From Deltaproteobacteria bacterium (GTDB taxonomy: Bacteria; Myxococcota; B64-G9), in NCBI GenBank assembly GCA_003647095.1, contig QMME01000033.1:1-18123 (forward strand): a stretch of DNA of 18,123 bases, given 5' to 3'. The notes beneath the pieces were generated by a model. It did not search any database, had not been told where the DNA came from, and saw only the letters and a list, made by a program, of their open reading frames with translations. Positions 12,815 through 18,123 of this stretch are shown here, piece after piece. A program made the position numbers and the translations under genes. How positions within the stretch are numbered: the stretch's first letter is position 1; each line of letters begins with the position of its first letter.

Positions 12815-14035
12815 GTGGCCAACCTGAAAAAGATCATCCTGGTGGTCCTGTTCCTGGGCGTCATCTTCGCGGTGCCGGTGACCCAGGCCCTCCTCGACCT
12901 GGCCGAGGGCGACAGCCCCCAGGTGCTGGAGCTGTTCAGCGAGCCGCCCAGCGAGGAGCACCTGCGTTCCTTCGAGGCCGACCTGGAGGAGTATTCCTTC
13001 TTCGAGCAGACCCTGCGCCCGCCCTTCCAGCTGCTGCGCTATTTCGCCCTGCGCGACCTGGGAGCCAAGGCATTGCTGGGCCGGGATGGCTGGTACTTCT
13101 TCCAGAAGGGAGTGCGCTACCTGACCGAGCCCTACTTCCGCGAACTGCCGGCAGGAAAGGTGCAGGCCAGCGGTACGGTGGTCGGTTCGGGCGGGGACTC
13201 CGGGCCGGCAGGAGGGGATCCGGTCGAGGTCATTGCCGATTTCGCCCGCCAGATGAAGGAGCGGGGCATCGGACTGCTGGTGGTGATCATGCCCGGCAAG
13301 GCCAGTATCTACCCCGACAAGCTGACTCGCTGGGTGAAACCGGGAACCCCGGTCTACCGCAACAGCATCCGTTTCATGAGCGAGCTGCGCCGGCGCGGCC
13401 TCGAAGTGCTCGACATCCACGCGGTGTTGACCGCCGCCCGGGCGGCCGCCGATGACGCCGGCGAGTTGCTCTACATGAAGGCCGACACCCACGTCAGCGG
13501 CCGGGGTGCCAGGATCGTGGCCGCGGCCATCGCCGGGCGGGTGAAGAAGATGCCCTGGTTCCGGCAGCTCCAGCGACGGCGGCGCTATGTACGGGTGGAG
13601 ATCCAGGTGTCAAGGCGGGGAGACATCCCCCGCATGACCCGCATTCCCCTGCAGGAGTTCCTGTTTCCCCGGGAGATCGTGCGCTGCTACCAGGTACGCG
13701 ACGCCGAATCCGGGGAAGCGTACGCGGACGGCGACTCGCCCATCCTGGTGCTGGGAGACAGCTTCGGGCGGGTCTTCCAGACCGACGAGCCCGGCTCCGC
13801 CGGCATCATCGCCAACCTGGCCTACGAGCTGCAGCTGCCCCTGTCTTCCATCGTCAACGACGGGGGAGCCTCCACCCTGGTGCGCCAGCAGCTGGCCCGC
13901 CACCCGGAGAAGCTCGCCGGCAAGCACCTGGTCATCTGGGAGTTCGTCGAGCGGGACATCCGTTTCGGAATGCGCGGCTGGCAGAAGATTTCCATAAACG
14001 ATGCCGAAGGAGAGGGGGCGGCGGTACGTGATTGA
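12815..14035 (+). CDS. AlgJ/AlgX-type SGNH-like O-acetyltransferase
   Basis: This 406-residue protein starts with GTG 12815, seven bases after the AlgI-like stop, with GAGG just upstream. The N-terminal helix at about 4-27 (KKIILVVLFLGVIFAVPV) is an uncleaved anchor or signal that places the rest in the periplasm. The catalytic domain has the AlgJ/AlgX signature. ADTHVSG supplies D224 and H226, and LVLGDSFG supplies nucleophile S316, matching the Asp-His-Ser triad of the family. Family features upstream of these include LLGRDGWYFFQKG and GIGLLVVIMPGKASIYPDKL. A Gly/Ser-rich stretch (about 125-143) lies between them. The enzyme would transfer acetyl delivered by the MBOAT protein onto an exported polysaccharide. 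No carbohydrate-binding module like that of AlgX is evident at the C-terminus, so it is closer to AlgJ. Its stop codon overlaps the next promoter. Confidence 0.92.
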   Translation: MANLKKIILVVLFLGVIFAVPVTQALLDLAEGDSPQVLELFSEPPSEEHLRSFEADLEEYSFFEQTLRPPFQLLRYFALRDLGAKALLGRDGWYFFQKGVRYLTEPYFRELPAGKVQASGTVVGSGGDSGPAGGDPVEVIADFARQMKERGIGLLVVIMPGKASIYPDKLTRWVKPGTPVYRNSIRFMSELRRRGLEVLDIHAVLTAARAAADDAGELLYMKADTHVSGRGARIVAAAIAGRVKKMPWFRQLQRRRRYVRVEIQVSRRGDIPRMTRIPLQEFLFPREIVRCYQVRDAESGEAYADGDSPILVLGDSFGRVFQTDEPGSAGIIANLAYELQLPLSSIVNDGGASTLVRQQLARHPEKLAGKHLVIWEFVERDIRFGMRGWQKISINDAEGEGAAVRD

Positions 14036-14061
14036 CAAGCTTTCGCCAAACACCCGATAAT
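14032..14061 (+). promoter_or_regulatory. Strong sigma-70-type promoter overlapping the AlgJ-like stop codon
   Basis: A perfect TTGACA (14032-14037) and GATAAT (14056-14061) are separated by 18 bases. The TGA stop of the upstream gene (14033-14035) lies inside the -35 box. Transcription would begin near 14068, with a leader of about 50 nt before the ATG at 14119. The downstream genes can thus be expressed independently of the acetyltransferase unit. Confidence 0.65.
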
Positions 14062-14118
14062 GGCCGCCACCAGGCCCGAAGACTTGTCGACCGGACGCGG
14101 TCAGAATGGAGGTTGCCG

Positions 14119-15105
14119 ATGAAGAGATTGCCTTACCTGGGACTGATGTGTCTGGCCGGCGCACTGTCTGCCTTGCTGGCCGGTGCCTGCGGCGGCGGCG
14201 GTGATGGCAATGGCGATGACTGTGCCGCTCACCAGGGAGATTTCTGCGTAAGCTCCGCCGATCGGGCCCTGGCCGAGTCCTACAACCGGTCCTTCGACTG
14301 GTCGACCGACAAGATCGCCGTGCGCCTGCTCAACGGGCCTACCCGCAGCGAGGCGGAAAAGGCGCTCTACTACCGCAACCCGGGATTGTACCAGGACACT
14401 TCGGCCGAGCCGCACATCACCCCCGACCCCTTGCCGACTCTGGACCCGGCGCCGGCAGGGTTCGACTTTCCCCTGCCCGACACGGCTCCCAACCAGGGCC
14501 AGCAGTTTCTCGACAACAGCACCATCGTCGACAGCCTGGCCGAGACGCCCATCACCGCGGCCGAGCAGGCCAGCGCACCGCTGTGGTTGCCGGCGGTGAT
14601 GGTCTACCTGACCGTGGACTGGGACGCCAGCAAGGTTCTCAACCTCTACTACGGCAACAACGCCGTCCGGGCCCAGAAGTGGGGCGTGGACGGCGCCACC
14701 CGGCCGCCCCAGACCATCCAGCACATGTACCTGCACGGCGGCGAGATCTGGGTGGAGATCGTCTTCGAGAACCACGTCGACCTGGGCGCCGGTATCAGCG
14801 ACTCGAACGGCGACGGTTACAAGGAGATCTACGGCAAGATCGACCCGGCTCACTTCACCATGGAGGTCTACGACCAGCTGGCCAATGACTACGTAACACC
14901 CCGGCTTTCGGTGGCCGAGTTGAACTCGCTCATCGACGACAAGATCCTGGACGATCTCTATTCCGAGTTCAACATGGAAGTGGTCAGCGGCCTGGGAGAG
15001 CCTTTCGAGGCCAGCGGCGTCGGCACCTTCGAGTATCCTTTCAAGGTCATCCAGGGTGCCTCTCCCAAGGATGACATCTTCATCGTGTTACTGGTGGAAC
15101 CCTGA
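14119..15105 (+). CDS. Lipoprotein of unknown function with a calcium-loop-like motif
   Basis: ATG 14119 follows GGAGG (14108-14112) and gives 328 residues. The frame opens earlier, at 14032, but the signal MKRLPYLGLMCLAGALSALLAGAC fixes this start. C24 is followed by GGGGDGNGDD, a typical lipoprotein spacer. Another Cys pair follows soon after (DDC...DFC) and could form a disulfide. The mature part has a Pro/Asp-rich segment (about 90-120), then a globular domain with VMVYLTVDWDASKVLNLYYG and GEIWVEIVFENHVD. The stretch DSNGDGYKEIYG has Asp/Asn at positions 1, 3 and 5 and Gly at 6, as in EF-hand or dockerin-like calcium loops. I do not recognise the family. The next gene starts 27 bases later. 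Given its place after the AlgI/AlgJ pair, a surface role in glycan handling is possible but unproven. Confidence 0.8.
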   Translation: MKRLPYLGLMCLAGALSALLAGACGGGGDGNGDDCAAHQGDFCVSSADRALAESYNRSFDWSTDKIAVRLLNGPTRSEAEKALYYRNPGLYQDTSAEPHITPDPLPTLDPAPAGFDFPLPDTAPNQGQQFLDNSTIVDSLAETPITAAEQASAPLWLPAVMVYLTVDWDASKVLNLYYGNNAVRAQKWGVDGATRPPQTIQHMYLHGGEIWVEIVFENHVDLGAGISDSNGDGYKEIYGKIDPAHFTMEVYDQLANDYVTPRLSVAELNSLIDDKILDDLYSEFNMEVVSGLGEPFEASGVGTFEYPFKVIQGASPKDDIFIVLLVEP

Positions 15106-15132
15106 GCCGGGGAATCCCCCCGGGGAGCGCAC

Positions 15133-16728
15133 TTGAGGATAGTTTCTGCGATATTGGCTTGCCTGGTGCTGGCCGCCGGCCCCGCGGCCCGGGCCGAGTT
15201 ACCCACCGGTTACCTGGTGTGGAGCAAGGGCGAGGCCTATCGGCCGGAAAGCCGCCGCATCTACCGCCTGACCTTGCCTGACAAGACGGACCTCAAGCCA
15301 CTCACCAGCGGCACGCCCGGCGAGGACATCGAGTGCCAGATCAGCCCCGACGGCAGGTGGGTGGCCTATGCCAAGGCCAAGCTGCCGGGCCAGAACTACC
15401 ACCAGACCAAGATGTGGAAGATCTACATCGTCTCCATCCACGGTATCGGCGATGGACGCGAGGAGATCAAGATCGACGACAACGGCTACTGGCCCAGCTG
15501 GGGCGCCGCCGGCGAGCTGTACTACTCGCAGGTCGACGAGGAGGGCGGCAGCCAGCACACGCGCATCATGCGGGTGACCCTGGACGAGTTCGGCGCCGTG
15601 TTGGAGAAAGTCACCGTCTTCTCGACCCGGGAGCACTTCGCCTACATCACCGACATGAACGAGTGTTTCATGGCCCCGGACGCCAGCTGGTTCGCGGCCC
15701 GTACCCGGGGGGAGGAACGCTACGCCGGTGTCGGCGCCATCAGCCTGCATCCGCCCGCCTTCCACCTGCTGGCCAAGGCCGGCAGCGTGGGTTGCATGCC
15801 CTACGTCGCTCCCAGCGGCAGCTGGGGGCTGATAGCCGGTCGCGACCGGGGAATTCGCTGGGGAGATGCCCCGGATGTCCCGGGGCGGCGGGAAGACCAG
15901 CAGCTGATAGCTCCCTTCTCCGACGGAGACCTCTGCTACCATCCCGGCATATCCAGCGACGAGAAATGGGTGCTGGCAGCCCACTCCACGGACGATGATC
16001 ACAACGCCGGTCCCTATGACCTGTACATCTACCCGCTGGCGGGCAAGAGCGTCGGCGAGGCGCAGCTGATTGCCGGCGGCGGCTTCAACGGCTGGCCCAG
16101 CCTGTGGGTGGGCCAGCCCGGCGATCCCCCGCCGCCGCAACCGCACATCGATTCCTTCATGCCCGAGCGCTGGACCATCGAAGCCGGCAACCAGGTGGAA
16201 CTAAGCTGGCAGACCAGCTTCGCGGACCGGGTCACGCTCGACGGCCAGCCGGTTGCCACCGACGGCAGCAGCCTGGTCTCCCCGGATACCACCACCACCT
16301 ATCTTCTGGAAGCCGCCAGCAGCCTGGTGGAGCACACCGACTCGGCCAGCGTGGAGGTGGTGGTGAATCCCGAGCCCCGGGCGGTCACCATCGATTCCTT
16401 CACCGTGACCCCTGACAGCATCGTCAGCGGCGACAGCGCCGTCCTCCGCTGGCAGGTGAGCAACCCTTACCAGCTCGACATCAACGGCCGGCCGGTCACC
16501 CCCAGTGGCAGCCTGGAGGTCAGCCCGGTAGCCGACACCGACTACGTGTTGACCGCCTCCGGCCACCAGGGTCCGGCCAGCCGTACCCTGACCCTGAGCG
16601 TCGGCGAACTCACCCAGGGCCTGCCCGACCGGGGCGGCTGCTTCTGCGGGCAGACCTCGCCCGGCGGCTTGCTCCTGCTGGGACTGGCCCTGGTGTGGCT
16701 GTGGCGGCGACGTCTGCGGCATGAGTGA
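15133..16728 (+). CDS. Secreted beta-propeller / Ig-like protein with MYXO-CTERM-like tail
   Basis: The best start is TTG 15133, preceded by GGGGAG and opening a signal peptide (MRIVSAILACLVLAAGPAARA); the product is 531 residues. Residues about 25-330 form a TolB-like propeller with PD40-type blades such as ISPDGRWVAYA (about 70-80) and ISSDEKWVLAA (about 274-284). Two Ig-like domains follow (about 335-415 and 418-492), each starting xIDSFxxxP and having LSW or LRW cores. The tail has GGCFCGQ with C503 and C505, a Leu-rich helix (about 511-525) and RRRLRHE at the end. This fits the MYXO-CTERM sorting signal, found in Myxococcota and relatives, that directs proteins to the surface. It is probably a surface scaffold or binding protein rather than an enzyme. 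It lies between the lipoprotein gene and a membrane glycosyltransferase-like gene. Confidence 0.85.
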   Translation: MRIVSAILACLVLAAGPAARAELPTGYLVWSKGEAYRPESRRIYRLTLPDKTDLKPLTSGTPGEDIECQISPDGRWVAYAKAKLPGQNYHQTKMWKIYIVSIHGIGDGREEIKIDDNGYWPSWGAAGELYYSQVDEEGGSQHTRIMRVTLDEFGAVLEKVTVFSTREHFAYITDMNECFMAPDASWFAARTRGEERYAGVGAISLHPPAFHLLAKAGSVGCMPYVAPSGSWGLIAGRDRGIRWGDAPDVPGRREDQQLIAPFSDGDLCYHPGISSDEKWVLAAHSTDDDHNAGPYDLYIYPLAGKSVGEAQLIAGGGFNGWPSLWVGQPGDPPPPQPHIDSFMPERWTIEAGNQVELSWQTSFADRVTLDGQPVATDGSSLVSPDTTTTYLLEAASSLVEHTDSASVEVVVNPEPRAVTIDSFTVTPDSIVSGDSAVLRWQVSNPYQLDINGRPVTPSGSLEVSPVADTDYVLTASGHQGPASRTLTLSVGELTQGLPDRGGCFCGQTSPGGLLLLGLALVWLWRRRLRHE

Positions 16729-16746
16729 CCGGGAGCGGGAGCAACC

Positions 16747-18123
16747 GTGAAGCTGCCGCCGCCGCGGCCCGCGTTGGCTGGCTGCCTGTGGCTGTTGCTG
16801 CTGGCACTGTTTTCCTTCCTGGTGGTCATGTTTCCCCTGACCAACACCGATATCTGGTGGCACCTGGCCAGCGGCCGGGAGATTGTCCGCGGCGGCACCA
16901 TTCCCCGCAGCGATCCCTTCTCGGTAAGCTCGCTGGACCGGCCCTGGACAAATCTGCACTGGTTGTTCCAGGTGGCGGTCTACCTGCTCTGGCACCTGGG
17001 AGGTGTATCGGCGCTGGTGCTCGGCAAGTGCCTGCTGCTGGCGGTTGCCGCCGTCATCCTGCTCAAGGCCGGCGAGGCGCACATCCGGGCCGACCTGGGC
17101 GCCTCGCCGCGCCACTGGCGACCGTTGTCGGCAGCCGTTCTGGCCGTGCTGGTTTTCGCCGGCCGCGAGCTGATCTTCATGCGCCCGGTCGTTTTCAGCC
17201 TGCTGTACACCAGCCTGTTTCTATACCTGCTGGGGCGCTACCGGCAGCGGCCGCGGCGGCGGTACCTGGCGGCGTTGCTGGTCGTCCAGGTCCTGTGGGC
17301 CAACAGCCAGCCGCTGTTTCCCCTGGGCTTGGTGATCACGGCCTGCTTCCTGGCCGGCGAGGGACTGGGCCGGCTGGCGGAGCGACGCGGCTGGCCGGGA
17401 TTTGCCGGCGGCCTGCCGGCACGGGCGCTACTTCCCCTGGCCGTAACCTGGCTGTTGTTGCTGGCCGCCTCGCTGGCGACGCCCTACGGCGTGGAGGGCC
17501 TGTTGTTGCCCGGGAAGTTGTTTCTGCGTATCGATCCGGCCGCGGCCAACCTGTTCGGTCGCAACGTCTCCGAAAACCTGCCTTCCTGGTTGCTGGCGCG
17601 AAGCGGGGCCGGCCCGGCGGCGTGGTTTCCCTGGGTCCTGGGTGCGACGCTGGGCTCGTTTCTGCTCTCGCCCCGGCGCCTGTCGCTGGGCCGGCTGTTG
17701 CTGCTGGGCGCCCTGCTGGTGCCGGCGTTGATGGCCAATCGCAACCTGCTGCTGCTTTTCTGGGTGAGCGGTCCGCTCCTCCTGGCCAATGCCGCGATGG
17801 CCCTGCCGCACGCTCGGCGGGAGGGCCGGGGACGGATTGTCGCCGGGTTGGCCACCAGCCCCTGGCTGGCGGTGTTGCTGCTGGGCGCCCTGGTCCTGCC
17901 CCTGTCGTCCCGGTTGCGGGCCCAGGGTCCGTTGTCGGTCCCGGCACCGTTTCGGGTGCCCATCGCCGCCAGCGAGGTGATCGAAAAGCTGCCGGCCCGG
18001 GGCCATATCTTCAACTCGGTTCGTTACGGCGGCTACCTGATCTGGAAGCTGTACCCGGCCCGGCGTCCCTTCATCGACGGGCGCCTGGTGCTGCGCAGCG
18101 GCGGGCAGTTTGCCGCCTATCTC
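16747..18123 (+). CDS. Polytopic GT-C-like membrane protein (3' end outside window)
   Basis: The frame is open from GTG 16747 to the window edge (459 codons, no stop). GGGAG lies upstream, and the gap from the previous stop is 18 bases. After a short basic N-terminus comes a membrane helix (about 12-31), then TNTDIWWHLASGREI with D35, W37 and W38, then GTIPRSDPFS with D56. A first periplasmic loop with acidic residues, framed by helices, is how GT-C glycosyltransferases using polyprenyl-phosphate sugars are built. At least eight more hydrophobic segments follow. Near the visible end GGYLIWKLYP and FIDGR form a signature seen in a large family of uncharacterised bacterial membrane proteins of this kind. 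It could glycosylate a lipid, protein or polymer. The substrate is unknown and true GT activity is unproven. It probably belongs to the unit starting at 14119. Confidence 0.82.
   Translation, partial: MKLPPPRPALAGCLWLLLLALFSFLVVMFPLTNTDIWWHLASGREIVRGGTIPRSDPFSVSSLDRPWTNLHWLFQVAVYLLWHLGGVSALVLGKCLLLAVAAVILLKAGEAHIRADLGASPRHWRPLSAAVLAVLVFAGRELIFMRPVVFSLLYTSLFLYLLGRYRQRPRRRYLAALLVVQVLWANSQPLFPLGLVITACFLAGEGLGRLAERRGWPGFAGGLPARALLPLAVTWLLLLAASLATPYGVEGLLLPGKLFLRIDPAAANLFGRNVSENLPSWLLARSGAGPAAWFPWVLGATLGSFLLSPRRLSLGRLLLLGALLVPALMANRNLLLLFWVSGPLLLANAAMALPHARREGRGRIVAGLATSPWLAVLLLGALVLPLSSRLRAQGPLSVPAPFRVPIAASEVIEKLPARGHIFNSVRYGGYLIWKLYPARRPFIDGRLVLRSGGQFAAYL

Noticed and set aside
11350..12864. Antisense frame of 504 codons opposite the AlgI-like gene
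   Set aside because: Its Gln/Gly/Glu-rich sequence is what the complement of hydrophobic codons gives in GC-rich DNA. The plus strand carries all AlgI motifs.
1..18123. tRNA, rRNA, CRISPR array, insertion sequence, integrase or attachment-site duplication
   Set aside because: None could be recognised on either strand by reading. A tRNA and covariance-model scan would be needed to exclude degenerate cases.

Overview
The window reads like chromosomal DNA of a high-GC Gram-negative bacterium of the Myxococcota/deltaproteobacterial type. Direct signs are a PilZ domain of the kind multiplied in myxobacteria, a C-terminal tail resembling the MYXO-CTERM sorting signal (Gly-Cys-Phe-Cys, hydrophobic helix, Arg cluster), several lipoproteins with Gly/Asp-rich linkers, and long Ala/Pro/Glu linkers. 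The lineage is an inference. I found no rRNA, tRNA, CRISPR array, transposase or phage gene, so this is not an obvious mobile island. Thirteen complete or partial protein genes fill most of the window, and no gene-free stretch exceeds about 310 bases.

Region 1 (1-5540) holds cell-envelope and housekeeping functions. It starts with the C-terminal end of an acyl-CoA dehydrogenase. Next come a large coiled-coil/transmembrane/TPR protein and a disulfide-forming fusion protein (VKOR, extra membrane helices, DsbA-like thioredoxin domain). Convergent to these is a bitopic protein joining a cytoplasmic c-di-GMP-type PilZ domain to a periplasmic AMIN domain.

Region 2 (5541-5851) is a gene-free divergent spacer, rich in inverted repeats built on GTTGC/GCAAC. 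It contains a 12-bp perfect hairpin, a terminator-like hairpin and a perfect TATAAT box. Downstream, 5852-7008 encodes a four-helix membrane protein and an exported protein of unknown function. Convergent to them is a large lipase/esterase-like lipoprotein (7016-9031).

Region 3 (9032-18123) looks like a cell-surface polysaccharide or envelope-modification neighbourhood. After a compact divergent promoter region comes a lipoprotein with a glycoside-hydrolase-like fold. Then follows a tight three-gene unit: a small exported protein, an AlgI-type MBOAT O-acyltransferase and an AlgJ/AlgX-type SGNH-like acetyltransferase. A strong promoter-like sequence overlapping the stop codon of the AlgJ-like gene begins a second unit: a lipoprotein with a calcium-loop motif, a secreted beta-propeller/Ig protein with the MYXO-CTERM-like tail, and a polytopic GT-C-like membrane protein that runs off the window. 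The AlgI/AlgJ pair implies that acyl groups are passed across the inner membrane and placed on an exported glycan. The flanking exported proteins are candidate accessory factors, but I see no polymerase, export porin or sugar-nucleotide gene, so the substrate is unknown.
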